Positions 53,946-62,861 of a DNA stretch of 64,000 nucleotides are shown one piece after another. Origin of the DNA: Rubripirellula lacrimiformis (GTDB lineage: Bacteria; Planctomycetota; Planctomycetia; Pirellulales; Pirellulaceae). Within the stretch, counting starts at the first letter, position 1, and every line of letters starts with the position of its first letter. The stretch covers positions 1,178,001-1,242,000 of the forward strand of contig NZ_CP036525.1 of NCBI RefSeq assembly GCF_007741535.1, written 5' to 3'. The notes beneath the pieces were generated by a model. That model worked only from the letters and a program-made list of their open reading frames with translations. It was not told the origin of the DNA and did no database searches. The position numbers and the translations under genes are program-made.

Positions 53946-54755
53946 TCACCAAAGCTTTCCGAGTCGGACGGCGGTGACGGCCAGTTCGTTCTGGAAGATC
54001 AATCCAGCCGATCCGATCGTGAGCGCCAACACGACCAACATGGCCAACGCGTTGATGCTAAGTCCGATCGCCAGCACGTTGATCTGTGGCAGAGTTCGGC
54101 TGATCAGTCCGGTGACCACGTTGGCCAATAGCAGAGCCGCCATCACCGGTGCGGCAACGCGGATGCCGGCGACCATGCCGGAGGTCAATTGATCAACGAT
54201 CAGCGTCATCATGGATTCATCGAACGTCACATCGCCGGCTGGCAGCGATTGGAAACTGTCCATCAAAATATCTAGCATCATGCGATGACCGCCGGCCGCC
54301 AACATCACCGCCGTCACCAGCATCCCAACCATCCGTGCGATCGCTGGCATGCTGCTGCGTGTGGTCGGGTCGATCGCGTCGCCCAATTGCATACCGCCGG
54401 TGCTGGTGATCGCTTCGCCACCAAGCTGCAGCCCGGTGATGATCAGTTGAACGGTCGCACCGATCAGCAGTCCAATCATGCCCTCGCGAGCCAGTGCGAT
54501 CGCAAGTTCCACCAAATTGTCCATCTGGGGCAACGATTCCGCGGGGGTAACGGCGGAAACCGACGGCAGCAACAAGGCGGTGATCATGATCGCCAAGAAC
54601 GCTCGCACGCGGTTGGGGACGCCGACACCGATCGCTGGCATCGACATCAGTAGTGCGCTCAGCCGCGTCAGTACCAACACACCCAACAACAGGTGGTCGC
54701 CCATCCATTGGGTCAGAATCGACGTCGTCGATGCAGCCACGTCCGGTTCCATCAC
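53946..54755 (-). CDS. fliR: Flagellar export gate protein FliR
   Basis: 269 residues with six membrane helices (LLLGVLVLTRLSALLMSMPA and on). The family pattern is seen in GLQLGGEAITSTGGMQLGDAIDP and in the C-terminal AAPVMAALLLANVVTGLISRTLPQINVLAIG. Its ATG overlaps the fliQ stop by 4 bp. Part of the FliPQR export channel. Confidence 0.95.
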   Translation of the reverse strand: MMEPDVAASTTSILTQWMGDHLLLGVLVLTRLSALLMSMPAIGVGVPNRVRAFLAIMITALLLPSVSAVTPAESLPQMDNLVELAIALAREGMIGLLIGATVQLIITGLQLGGEAITSTGGMQLGDAIDPTTRSSMPAIARMVGMLVTAVMLAAGGHRMMLDILMDSFQSLPAGDVTFDESMMTLIVDQLTSGMVAGIRVAAPVMAALLLANVVTGLISRTLPQINVLAIGLSINALAMLVVLALTIGSAGLIFQNELAVTAVRLGKLW

Positions 54756-55015
54756 GGCATCCCTGCGTGCTCGAACACATGCCGCGTGAATTCAACCAAT
54801 CGCGTTAGCAACCAGGGCAAGCACGCCACCAACGCTGCCGCCATGGCCAGCACCTTGGGCACAAAGGCGACCGTTTGGTCTTGGACCTGAGTCAACGCCT
54901 GCATCAGGCCGACCGCCAAGCCGGCAGCCATGCCGACCAACAGCATCGGCGCAGCGATCACGACAGCGGCAATCAGCGTCGCACGGCAAAGGTCGATGGC
55001 GTCGGCAGGATCCAT
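54752..55015 (-). CDS. fliQ: Flagellar export gate protein FliQ
   Basis: 87 residues, two membrane helices (ATLIAAVVIAAPMLLVGMAAGLAVG and PKVLAMAAALVACLPWLL) separated by the conserved loop LMQALTQVQDQTVAFVPK. Length and motif are those of FliQ. The ATG at 55015 is chosen (DPADAIDLCRA); an upstream open frame of 21 codons overlaps fliP. Overlaps fliR by 4 bp. Confidence 0.94.
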   Translation of the reverse strand: MDPADAIDLCRATLIAAVVIAAPMLLVGMAAGLAVGLMQALTQVQDQTVAFVPKVLAMAAALVACLPWLLTRLVEFTRHVFEHAGMP

Positions 55016-55070
55016 GTTTGGCTGGCAAATGAAGGGGGGAAGGAAGAGAATGAAAAGTTGGTGGCGGTCG

Positions 55071-55961
55071 TCAACCAATGGTGCCGAAGCTGTCCATCAG
55101 CATCTTGACGACCAGGTGCCAGCCGTCGACGAGGACGAACAGCAACAGTTTGAATGGCAACGAGATCACTTGGGGCGGCAGCATCAGCATGCCCATCGAA
55201 ATCGTCACGCTGGCGACGACCAAGTCGACGATCAGGAATGGCAGGTAGATTTGGAATCCCATCAGGAACGCCGTCTTCAATTCGCTCAGGATGTAGGCTG
55301 GCAACAGCACTCGCATCGGGACGTCTTCGTAACCCGTCGGCAGGTCGGCTTCGCTGTCCATGTATCCATAAAACAGCAGCACGTCGTCTTCGTTGCCCGC
55401 CACGTCAATCTGACGCGACATGAACTGGCGAATCGGAATGGCCCCTGCCTCGTACGCTTCTTCGAGCGTCATCGGGGTCTCGGGATCGGTGTACGGTTTG
55501 ACGGCGTCTTCATAGACGCGGGTCCACACCGGTGTCATCACAAACATGGTCATGAACAACGCGATGCTGGTCATCACTTGGCTGGGCGGCAACGATTGCA
55601 GCCCGATCGCTTGGCGCAGCAGCCCCAACACGATGATGATCCGGACATAGCAGGTCGTCATCAACAGGATTGCCGGTGCCATGCTAAGCACGGTCAACAG
55701 CAACAACACCTGCAGACTGCTGGCCATCCCTTCGGGGCTGGTCCACTGTTCCGGCCCGCCGCCGATCATGTCGATTGCATTGGTGGGGACCGAGATCGGG
55801 CCGCGCGAGATGATCGTCGGCGCGTTATCCGCGGAAGTGGTTTGCGAGGTCTGGGGCGATTCGATGCTGGTATCGGCCGAGGTCTGCGCAAACGCGCTGC
55901 CAACACTGCTGGATAGCAGGGTGACGAAAAACGCTAGGCTGCAAAACCGACTCAACACCAC
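55071..55961 (-). CDS. fliP: Flagellar export gate protein FliP
   Basis: 296 residues from a GTG. A cleavable signal peptide ([20 protein letters not shown]) is followed by a 50-residue polar segment, then [39 protein letters not shown] and, near the end, [39 protein letters not shown], both highly conserved in FliP. First gene of the fliPQR-flhB operon. fliN, fliM and other basal-body genes are not in this window. Confidence 0.95.
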   Translation of the reverse strand: MVLSRFCSLAFFVTLLSSSVGSAFAQTSADTSIESPQTSQTTSADNAPTIISRGPISVPTNAIDMIGGGPEQWTSPEGMASSLQVLLLLTVLSMAPAILLMTTCYVRIIIVLGLLRQAIGLQSLPPSQVMTSIALFMTMFVMTPVWTRVYEDAVKPYTDPETPMTLEEAYEAGAIPIRQFMSRQIDVAGNEDDVLLFYGYMDSEADLPTGYEDVPMRVLLPAYILSELKTAFLMGFQIYLPFLIVDLVVASVTISMGMLMLPPQVISLPFKLLLFVLVDGWHLVVKMLMDSFGTIG

Positions 55962-56099
55962 GTCGCTCCATCGACTACGGCCAACGAAGGTGGCCGACTA
56001 GGATCGGAGCTTAGGAGATGGACGGTGCCGGGCGAAAGATCAACCCTCGGCAAGAATCGATACAGACATGAGCGGGAATGGAAATTTTCTAGCGTTTCG
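55962..56099. other. Upstream region of fliP
   Basis: 138 bp between the fliP start and the hairpin array. It is the only space for a fliP promoter that is not repeat sequence. I cannot identify a sigma-28 or sigma-54 box with confidence, and no ORF is supported. Confidence 0.35.
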
Positions 56100-56275
56100 T
56101 AGCGAAAGTCGCCAAGACTTTCGGCGATCCACGTCTCGTACCGAAAGTCGCCAAGACTTTCGGCGATCCACGTCTCGTAGCGAAAGTCGCCAAGACTTTC
56201 GGTGACCTCACGTCTCGTAGCGAAAGTCGCCAAGACTTTCGGCGATCCACGTCTCGTAACGAAAGTCGCCAACGG
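56100..56275. repeat. Tandem array of a 39-bp hairpin unit
   Basis: Four full units beginning at about 56103, 56142, 56181 and 56221, plus a partial fifth at 56260. Each contains CGAAAGTC-GCCAA-GACTTTCG (8-bp stem, 5-base loop) and a linker CGATCCACGTCTCGTA. The partial fifth unit runs directly into the inverted-repeat element at 56264. Solo units of the same family sit next to copies B (41157) and C (52796). A 535-codon-style open frame through the area is an artefact of the repeats. Confidence 0.92.
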
Positions 56276-56405
56276 TTTGTCGATTTCGTCGAACTTTCAA
56301 CGGCAATGGAGAGCCGCTGGCCGTGAAGCAACTGGCAACGGGAAATGCCCGGCCGCTCACGCGATCACGGCTCACTCCATCGACAAACTCTTGACGAGTT
56401 CTGCT
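56264..56405 (+). repeat. Interspersed inverted-repeat element, copy D
   Basis: GCCAACGGTTTGTCGATTTC, AACTTTCAACGGCAATGGAG, AGCCGCTGGCCGTGA, GCCCGGCCGCTCACGCGATC, ACGGCTCACTCCATCGACAA and ACTCTTGACGAG: the most complete copy, with both terminal inverted repeats (GTTTGTCGA / TCGACAAAC). Fused at its left end to the 39-bp array. Confidence 0.8.
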
Positions 56406-56549
56406 ACGAAAAACCGCCCCAAACATGGGGAATCAATGCTTTACAGCGTTGCCCAAACGGCTAGCGAATCCAATGGAATCCGACCTTTCGCCACGAAAGT
56501 GGCGCTATCCAGCTTGGGAGCGTGCGAGAAACGAGAGTCCTCGCAGTCC
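56406..56549. other. Spacer before the hisN-like gene stop
   Basis: 144 bp after repeat copy D. I see no ORF, terminator or repeat family member in it. Confidence 0.4.
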
Positions 56550-57368
56550 TCAGCGAAGCATTTTCAGCGCGGCGTCGTGCAGTCGCCCGTTGGTGCCCAC
56601 CCCGTCGCCGCCGCGACAGGTTTCGATGCCTTTCCAGTCGGTGAATTTGCCACCGGCTTCGACCACAACCGGCAGGATCGCGGCCACATCCCAGGCGTTG
56701 CATTCGGGGTCGACCATGATGTCGGCTCGCCCGGTGGCCACCATCAGGTATCCGTATCCATCGCCCCAGGATCGAGTCAGCCAGGCGGCTTTTTCCAGAT
56801 CCTTGTAGGCGGATTGGGCACCGCGTTGATCGAACGAATCGACTTGGCTGACCACAAACACCGCTTCGGCGATGTCCGATTTGGTCGAAACGGCGGCCTT
56901 TTTCCAGGGGCTCGATTCGACGGCATGGTCGTCTTTGAACCAACTGCCCTGCCCCACCGCGGCGACGATGATTTCGCCAGTCGCGGGAATGAAGATGACT
57001 CCGCCCAGCGGTTTGCCGTCCCATTCCAGCGCCAGCAGCGTCGAATACAGAGGAACGCCACAGACGAACGATTTGGTCCCATCGATCGGGTCGACGACCC
57101 ATCGATAGCGGCTGGTGCCGGCCTGTTCGGCGAATTCCTCGCCTTGCACCGTGTCGCTAGCAAACCGCTGCTGGATCAATTTGCGGACCAACTGCTCGGC
57201 TTCGCGGTCGGCGACCGTGACGGGGGATTCGTCGGATTTCGCATCGATCACCAAACTGTCGCTGCGAAAATACTTCAGCGTGTGGTGTCCGGCTGCGACG
57301 GCGACGTCGATCATCGCCGACAATCGGCCGTCGTGGGCTTCGGTCCAGGAATCAGGATTTTGCGACAT
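56550..57368 (-). CDS. Inositol-monophosphatase family phosphatase, histidinol-phosphatase-like
   Basis: 272 residues. Metal-binding motifs in order: VQGEEFAEQAG (Glu pair), WVVDPIDGTKSFVCGVPLY (DPIDGT) and ECNAWDVAAILPVVVEAGG (WD). The KSF after DPIDGT and overall length are closer to HisN-type histidinol-phosphatases than to inositol monophosphatase proper, so histidine synthesis is the best guess; substrate is not proven by sequence. The start overlaps the lspA 3' end by 17 bp, so it is the downstream partner of lspA. Confidence 0.86.
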   Translation of the reverse strand: MSQNPDSWTEAHDGRLSAMIDVAVAAGHHTLKYFRSDSLVIDAKSDESPVTVADREAEQLVRKLIQQRFASDTVQGEEFAEQAGTSRYRWVVDPIDGTKSFVCGVPLYSTLLALEWDGKPLGGVIFIPATGEIIVAAVGQGSWFKDDHAVESSPWKKAAVSTKSDIAEAVFVVSQVDSFDQRGAQSAYKDLEKAAWLTRSWGDGYGYLMVATGRADIMVDPECNAWDVAAILPVVVEAGGKFTDWKGIETCRGGDGVGTNGRLHDAALKMLR

Positions 57369-58020
57369 GGTCGTGTTTTGCTTCAGCGTTTTTTGATTCG
57401 GCGGGCTGTTTGTCGTTTTTCCCGTTGGAATCCGGTTGGGGCGAATCCAGTTGGCCCGGGAAAAAAGATTGATACATCAGCATGCCGGCTCCGACCACCA
57501 GCAGCGAATCGGCAATGTTAAAATTTGGCCACGGATCCAGCCCCGGAAACCCTTCGATGCGGAACAAAATCCAGTCTCGAACACCGCTCTGCCACTGGGG
57601 TGGGTACCCGTCCAACCACCACATCCCCAGCCGATCGTACAGATTTCCGATGATTCCGCCGGTGATCATGCCCAACGCCACCGTCAGCCACAGCGACTGG
57701 GCGGCACGGTAAACGAACAACCAGACCAGGATCCCGATCGCGGCGACGATCGAAAATGCGGCGAAAAACAAGCCTTTGCCGGCTCCGATCCCAAACACGG
57801 CACCAATATTGACGGCCGTTTCGATGCCCAGGACCCCGTCGATGATCCACCAGGGATCGTTCATGCCGGGCAGCCCACGCCATTGGAAAATGGCGGATTT
57901 GGTCGCTAAATCTGCAACCGCACCCAATGTCGCCAAGGCAACGAACCACACGACACGTGATTTTGGCACCGCCAGAGACGATGCGGCGCTGGAATCCAGT
58001 TCAGGTGTGGCAGAGTTCAT
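57352..58020 (-). CDS. lspA: Lipoprotein signal peptidase (signal peptidase II)
   Basis: Cleaves the signal peptide of diacylglyceryl-modified prolipoproteins in the inner membrane. Four hydrophobic helices; the catalytic aspartates are in [14 protein letters not shown] and [13 protein letters not shown], and [11 protein letters not shown] corresponds to the conserved N-x-G-x-x-F motif. The C-terminal 35 residues are a polar, Lys/Asp/His-rich tail not usual for LspA. ATG at 58020 chosen over a longer frame (66 codons more). About 222 residues. Overlaps the phosphatase gene downstream by 17 bp. Confidence 0.92.
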   Translation of the reverse strand: MNSATPELDSSAASSLAVPKSRVVWFVALATLGAVADLATKSAIFQWRGLPGMNDPWWIIDGVLGIETAVNIGAVFGIGAGKGLFFAAFSIVAAIGILVWLFVYRAAQSLWLTVALGMITGGIIGNLYDRLGMWWLDGYPPQWQSGVRDWILFRIEGFPGLDPWPNFNIADSLLVVGAGMLMYQSFFPGQLDSPQPDSNGKNDKQPAESKNAEAKHDHVAKS

Positions 58021-58281
58021 AGCAGGCGGGATCGTGATGGCAGTGGGGCGAGCGGGCGGTGGAATCGGTTGGGCGCCAGAATCGAAGCGGAGCTGCAGGG
58101 GGAAGCCGCCAAGTTCCGGGTCGTGCTGGGCTGGCTTCACGGTAGAATTAGCCAGCCCGATTGCCCAGACCGGTTTCGAAACACAAGTCAGGCCAAATTT
58201 CCCAGAGTTCATCGCCATTTGCCAGTTCGGCTGGCGATGAACATAATGAGAGAAAACCGTAAAACACTAGGATCGCAACCC

Positions 58282-59643
58282 ATGTCGTCTGTCGCTGAGC
58301 TTAAGTCTGATACCGCAAGCCAAACGGTCTATTTCCGATGCGTGGCGGGCTGTGCCGAAAAGCATTCGATTTACGACGTTATCTACACCTGCCCGACCTG
58401 CGGCAGTTTGTTGGAAGTTCACCACGAACGCCAGCCGCTGAAAAAACGCAACGCTTATCAATGGCAGCAACTGTTTGATTCCCGTGCCAGCACGTCTAGC
58501 TGGCCATACGGCAGCGGTGTTTGGGGGATGCGTGAATGGGTCATCCCTTCGCTGGCGGACGAAAATGTCGTCAGCATGTTCGAAGGCAACACGAACCTGT
58601 TTTGGGCCGAACGACTGGGCAAACAGTTGGGCGTCCCCGATCTGTGGATCAAACTTTGCGGCAATAGCCACACCGGCAGCTTCAAAGATTTGGGCATGAC
58701 GGTGTTGGTCAGTGTCGTCAAGCAGATGATGGCCCAAGGCAGCCCCGTCAAAGCGGTCGCCTGTGCCAGTACCGGCGACACCAGTGCGGCTCTGGCTGCC
58801 TATGCCGCCTACGCCGGCATCCCCGCGGTCATCTTCCTGCCGGCCGGAAAGGTCAGTACGGCTCAGTTGATTCAGCCGGTTTCCAACGGAGCCCACGTGT
58901 TGGCGTTGGACACCGATTTCGATGGCTGTATGAAGATCGTCCAGGAAGTCACCAAGGACGATTCGATCTACCTGGCCAATTCGATGAATAGCCTGCGAAT
59001 CGAAGGGCAAAAAACCGTCGGGATCGAAATCGTTCGCCAGTTCGAATGGGAAGTCCCGGATTGGATCATCATTCCGGTCGGCAACCTCGGCAACATCAGC
59101 GCCCTGCACAAGGGGTTCCAGTTGATGATGGACCTGGGGCTGATCAACCGGATGCCGCGTTTAGTGGCGGCGCAAACCGAACGCGCCAATCCGTTCTACC
59201 AATCGTTCAAAAATGGGTTCCGCGAAAAGGTCAGCGTGACCGCCAGCGATACCTTGGCCAACGCGATCCGAATCGGTGACCCGGTCAGCTATGTCAAAGC
59301 GGTCAAAGCGGTCCAGGAAACCGACGGGATCGTCGAACAGGCCAGCGAAGATGAATTGGCCGCCGCGGCCGCCCACGCTGACCTGACCGGCATGTTTACC
59401 TGTCCCCACACGGGCGTCGCGTTGGCGGTGCTGACCAAACTGATCAAGCGAGGCGTGATCAAGTCGTCGGACCGAACCGTCGTGCTTAGTACTGCACACG
59501 GGCTGAAGTTCACCGATTTCAAGGTCGGCTATCACGAGTCGACTTTGGAAGGCATCAACAGCCAGTACGCCAACCCAGCCGTCCACCTGCCCGCCGATGC
59601 GTCGGCGGTCAAAGACGAAATTGCCAAGCGACTGAATTTGTAG
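58282..59643 (+). CDS. thrC: Threonine synthase
   Basis: PLP enzyme converting phosphohomoserine to threonine. The PLP lysine is in [15 protein letters not shown], the phosphate loop in SNGAHV / [13 protein letters not shown], and [21 protein letters not shown] is the substrate-binding segment. The N-terminal 60 residues include [10 protein letters not shown] and [11 protein letters not shown], a Cys4 zinc-ribbon-like element seen in long ThrC forms. ATG at 58282; two more ATGs at 58237 and 58246 are possible. 453 residues. Divergent from lspA and followed by dapB. Confidence 0.94.
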   Translation: MSSVAELKSDTASQTVYFRCVAGCAEKHSIYDVIYTCPTCGSLLEVHHERQPLKKRNAYQWQQLFDSRASTSSWPYGSGVWGMREWVIPSLADENVVSMFEGNTNLFWAERLGKQLGVPDLWIKLCGNSHTGSFKDLGMTVLVSVVKQMMAQGSPVKAVACASTGDTSAALAAYAAYAGIPAVIFLPAGKVSTAQLIQPVSNGAHVLALDTDFDGCMKIVQEVTKDDSIYLANSMNSLRIEGQKTVGIEIVRQFEWEVPDWIIIPVGNLGNISALHKGFQLMMDLGLINRMPRLVAAQTERANPFYQSFKNGFREKVSVTASDTLANAIRIGDPVSYVKAVKAVQETDGIVEQASEDELAAAAAHADLTGMFTCPHTGVALAVLTKLIKRGVIKSSDRTVVLSTAHGLKFTDFKVGYHESTLEGINSQYANPAVHLPADASAVKDEIAKRLNL

Positions 59644-59718
59644 CCCGTGGGGTCGATCGGTATCGGCCCGTAAGCCCTGGCCTACGAAAACGATCCGGTT
59701 GACGTTAGATTCTTCGGC

Positions 59719-60525
59719 ATGAGCAACAAAATTCAACTCGCCGTACACGGCGCTGCTGGTCGGATGGGACGTCGCGTCGTCGCTTTGGCTGCCGAAGACA
59801 AGGATATCCAAGTCACCGCCGCGATCGATCACGCCGAAAACGGCCTGATCGGGCAAGACGCCGGTTTGGTCGCCGGGATCGCTGCGCTGAACGTGCCGCT
59901 GTCTGCCGAGTGGCCCGGCTACGCCAGCGTCGTCATCGATTTCTCGCTACCGATCGCCGTCGATGGTTGTCTGGCCCGCTGCGTCGCGGCCAAGATGCCC
60001 CTGGTGATCGCGACCACAGGGCTGCAGGATTCTCAGAAAGCGGCGATTGCCGAAGCCGCCAAACTGATCCCCGTCGTGTGGGCGCCCAGCATGTCGACGG
60101 CGGTCAATTTGACGATGAAAGTGACTCAGCAGATCACCGAAACGCTCAAAAATGTGACCGGCGGAGTCGACATCGAAATCATCGAACGGCATCACCGATT
60201 CAAAGCGGATGCCCCCAGCGGAACGGCGCTGCGGTTCGGCGAACTGATCGCTGAAAAAATGGACGGCGATGTCAAACATGTGCACGGCCGCGAAGGCGAA
60301 ACCGGGCAACGCACCCGCAACGAAATTGGTTATCACGCCGTCCGCGTTGGTGACAATCCCGGCGAACACACCATCGTGTTTGCGATGATGGGCGAACGCA
60401 TCGAAATCAATGTCGCGGCCAGCAATCGTGATTGTTACGCGTCCGGCGCGATCACGGCTGCGAAGTGGCTGCAGAGCCAACCGGCTGGCTTGTACAATAT
60501 GTTCGACGTGTTGGGACTTTCGTAG
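59719..60525 (+). CDS. dapB: 4-hydroxy-tetrahydrodipicolinate reductase
   Basis: NAD(P)H-dependent step of lysine and diaminopimelate synthesis. NAD-binding AVHGAAGRMGRRVVALAAED, the catalytic His/Lys region EIIERHHRFKADAPSGTALR, and GEHTIVFAMMGERIEI near the end are all typical. 268 residues, standard length. Follows thrC by 75 bp in the same direction; the next small gene follows 42 bp later. Confidence 0.96.
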   Translation: MSNKIQLAVHGAAGRMGRRVVALAAEDKDIQVTAAIDHAENGLIGQDAGLVAGIAALNVPLSAEWPGYASVVIDFSLPIAVDGCLARCVAAKMPLVIATTGLQDSQKAAIAEAAKLIPVVWAPSMSTAVNLTMKVTQQITETLKNVTGGVDIEIIERHHRFKADAPSGTALRFGELIAEKMDGDVKHVHGREGETGQRTRNEIGYHAVRVGDNPGEHTIVFAMMGERIEINVAASNRDCYASGAITAAKWLQSQPAGLYNMFDVLGLS

Positions 60526-60567
60526 TCGCAGCTTTTTCGTTTTCGCACAAGAGGCCCAACAAGTTCG

Positions 60568-60936
60568 ATGGCGAAATGTGACGAAGGCTATCTGTGTGAA
60601 GTCTGCCAGTGCGATGTGGCGTCGATCGTGGACAGCGATTTGTACCTTCGTTATGTGATCGGCGAATTGGATCCCGAGGTGCTGCATACGCGGCCCGAAC
60701 GCCACATCCGATGCAATCCGGTCATGGCCCAGTTCATCGATCACTCGCATTTCGATGCGGTGACGGTCGACGGGGACTTTGCTAAATCCGAACTGGATGC
60801 CGACTACGTTGCCGCGCGGACTGCGTTGGTCACACGCGGCTATCAACGGTTGCTGGAAATCGCGGCGACCGAAGGCGACCGGGATGTGACGGCGTACCCG
60901 TTGCCCGAAGCGATCGCAAAGTACCGGATAGGTTGA
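60568..60936 (+). CDS. Small Cys/His-rich protein, unknown function
   Basis: 122 residues. The N-terminal part has CDEGYLCEVCQCDV and the middle has RPERHIRCNPVMAQFIDHSH; these Cys and His residues could bind a metal. The rest is acidic-helical. I do not recognise a family. It lies between dapB and an MFS transporter, all same strand, with short gaps, so it is probably part of that transcript. Confidence 0.75.
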   Translation: MAKCDEGYLCEVCQCDVASIVDSDLYLRYVIGELDPEVLHTRPERHIRCNPVMAQFIDHSHFDAVTVDGDFAKSELDADYVAARTALVTRGYQRLLEIAATEGDRDVTAYPLPEAIAKYRIG

Positions 60937-60998
60937 TCTGCTAGACTCTCGCCAAGTTCGACCGATTTCGATTCCCTTGGTCCAGAGACCCCGTCGCC

Positions 60999-62318
60999 AT
61001 GTCCAGCAAACTTTTTCAGCGTGGTTTTCTTAGCCTGCTGACAGCTCAGTTTTTTGGTGCGATGAACGACAACGTGCTGAAGGGCATTTTGACTTTCATG
61101 GTCATCGATGGTGCTTGGGCCGGGCACCTGGGCGAAGGCGGGCAAGGGATCGTTGGTATTTGCTTCACCATCCCATTCATCTTGTTGTCGGGGTACGGTG
61201 GCCAGTTGGCCGATCGATTTTCGAAGCGGGATGTGACGATGTGGGTCAAGATCGCGGAGATCCCGATCGCGATCATTGCCGCCATCGGGTTCTTCACGGG
61301 CAACCTGTGGCTGACGATGTTGGGTCTGGTCGCATTGACCTGTCAAAGTTCGTTTTTCGGACCGGCCAAGTACGGCATGATCCCGGAACTGGTCGACGAT
61401 GGCGACCTTAGCCGCGCCAACGGCACGATCAACATGATGACCAACGTGGCTGTCATCGTGGGCACCTTGGCCGCTGGTGCGATCAGCGATCGATATTCGC
61501 CACAGGAAGGTACCGCCGGTCTGGCTTGGTTGCCGGGCGCCGCATTGGTTTTGATCGCGATCTGCGGATGGGCGGTCGCTCTCGCGATGCCTCGACTGCC
61601 GGTGGGTGACCATGATCTGAAATGGGACTGGAACCCGTTGTCGACTTACGTCCTGACCATCCGTGAAATGGCCAAGTCGCGGCTGTTGGCGGTGATGATG
61701 GCCTGGGGGTACTTCTACTTGTTGGCTGGGTTGGCCCTGTTCATCGTGCCCGAGTACACCGTCGTGCTGGGAATCAATCGGGCCGAGGCCAGTGTGTTGA
61801 TGGGCGTTTTGGGCATCGCGATCGGCGTCGGATGCGCGGTGGCCGGATTGATTTCGGGGCACAAGATCCAGCCCAAGTTGATCCCGATCGGTGCAGCCGG
61901 TTTGATTGTGTTTTTCACATTGTTGGCGGCCGTGCCTGCACCTCAGATGCCGGGCGCGACGATGTTGCAGGTCGCCACTAGCATGGTTTCGCTGCTGATC
62001 TTTGGTGCCGGCTTCTTTGCCGGGTTTTACATCGTGCCGCTGCAGGCACTGCTGCAGTACTTGTCGCCCGATGACGAACGGGGCCGTTTCTTGGGCACCG
62101 CCAATGCGGTTTCATTCGCCTTCATGACCGTAGCGGCGCTGTTGTACTGGGCCATCCGCCCCGGCTTTGACGACAAGCCGCAGAACATCTTTTACATCTG
62201 CGCAGCTCTGATGGCCATCGGCGCGGCATTCTTTCTGTGGCGACTGCGCGGGACAGGGTTACTAGTCGGCAGCCGTGCGCCCGACAGTTCGATCGACGAC
62301 GACGTCATCGGCGAATAG
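60999..62318 (+). CDS. MFS transporter (LplT-like)
   Basis: 439 residues with about 12 membrane helices. LLTAQFFGAMNDNVLKGIL and the loop SSFFGPAKYGMIPELVDDGDLSRANGTINM (spread over helices 4-5) are strongly conserved in the LplT/lysophospholipid transporter and related MFS families. The real substrate is not known here. Stops 60 bp before repeat copy E. Signal of a conserved GGQLADRFSKRDV loop between helices 2 and 3 supports MFS membership. Confidence 0.88.
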   Translation: MSSKLFQRGFLSLLTAQFFGAMNDNVLKGILTFMVIDGAWAGHLGEGGQGIVGICFTIPFILLSGYGGQLADRFSKRDVTMWVKIAEIPIAIIAAIGFFTGNLWLTMLGLVALTCQSSFFGPAKYGMIPELVDDGDLSRANGTINMMTNVAVIVGTLAAGAISDRYSPQEGTAGLAWLPGAALVLIAICGWAVALAMPRLPVGDHDLKWDWNPLSTYVLTIREMAKSRLLAVMMAWGYFYLLAGLALFIVPEYTVVLGINRAEASVLMGVLGIAIGVGCAVAGLISGHKIQPKLIPIGAAGLIVFFTLLAAVPAPQMPGATMLQVATSMVSLLIFGAGFFAGFYIVPLQALLQYLSPDDERGRFLGTANAVSFAFMTVAALLYWAIRPGFDDKPQNIFYICAALMAIGAAFFLWRLRGTGLLVGSRAPDSSIDDDVIGE

Positions 62319-62377
62319 CCCCAGCCGGCGTGCGGGGCATTACGTCTGCTGAGGCAAACGGAGATGTGTTTCCGCGG

Positions 62378-62510
62378 CCTGCTGATTGAGTGAGCCGTGA
62401 TCGCGTGAGCGGCCGGGCATTGCCCTTCCCCCATTGCCCGTGGCCTCACGGCCAGCAGCTCACCATTCCCGTTGAAAGTTCGGCTAAATCAGCAGTCGGC
62501 TAGCCACGGT
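62378..62510 (-). repeat. Interspersed inverted-repeat element, copy E
   Basis: Inverted copy: TGATTGAGTGAGCCGTGATC, GCGTGAGCGGCCGGGCATTG, CCTCACGGCCAGCAGCTCAC, CATTCCCGTTGAAAGTTCGG and CTAAATCAGCAG. It follows the MFS gene stop. Confidence 0.75.
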
Positions 62511-62584
62511 TCCCACATTCGATCGGGGACAACGTTCAAACGGCGAGTGGGGTTCTCTCCCATCATTCCGGCCTACCTGATTGC

Positions 62585-62631
62585 GAGTTCAAAAACTTAA
62601 ACTCGAACTCGAACTTAACTCGAACTTTCTT
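62585..62631. repeat. Dispersed copy of the GAACTC/AACTTAA tract
   Basis: GAGTTCAAAAACTTAAACTC, GAACTCGAACTTAACTCGAA, CTTTCTTTC. Nearly identical (one indel) to the reverse complement of 49824-49864, about 13 kb away. Confidence 0.85.
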
Positions 62632-62861
62632 TCTGGCACAACATCAGGACAAGCAAGCCGACCGTCCGGTGAATGCTAGTGATGCTATGTGAGGTCAACC
62701 CCATCCGCGGCCAGAAACCAGCGAATTGCTTTCGCATTCGCGATTTTCTCGCCCCAACGAATGGAACTCGGATGGTTGCCTCGGGTTTCTTTGGGCCCAA
62801 TCGGGGGATACGATAGTCGGAGCTCTGGTATCCGAAATATCCAAAATAGTTAAGGTCCGAG
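62632..62861. promoter_or_regulatory. Upstream region of the giant secreted protein gene
   Basis: 230 bp with no convincing gene. The stretch TATCCGAAATATCCAAAATAGT just before the Shine-Dalgarno AAGG (62853) is AT-rich and may hold the promoter. Some short open frames here are shadows. Confidence 0.35.

Noticed and set aside
56100-56275. Possible CRISPR array of 39-bp units
   Set aside because: The whole unit repeats, so there are no unique spacers; each unit is a hairpin and no cas genes are nearby.
56202-57521. 439-codon plus-strand open frame
   Set aside because: It begins in repeats and runs antisense to the hisN-like gene, whose metal-binding motifs are convincing.
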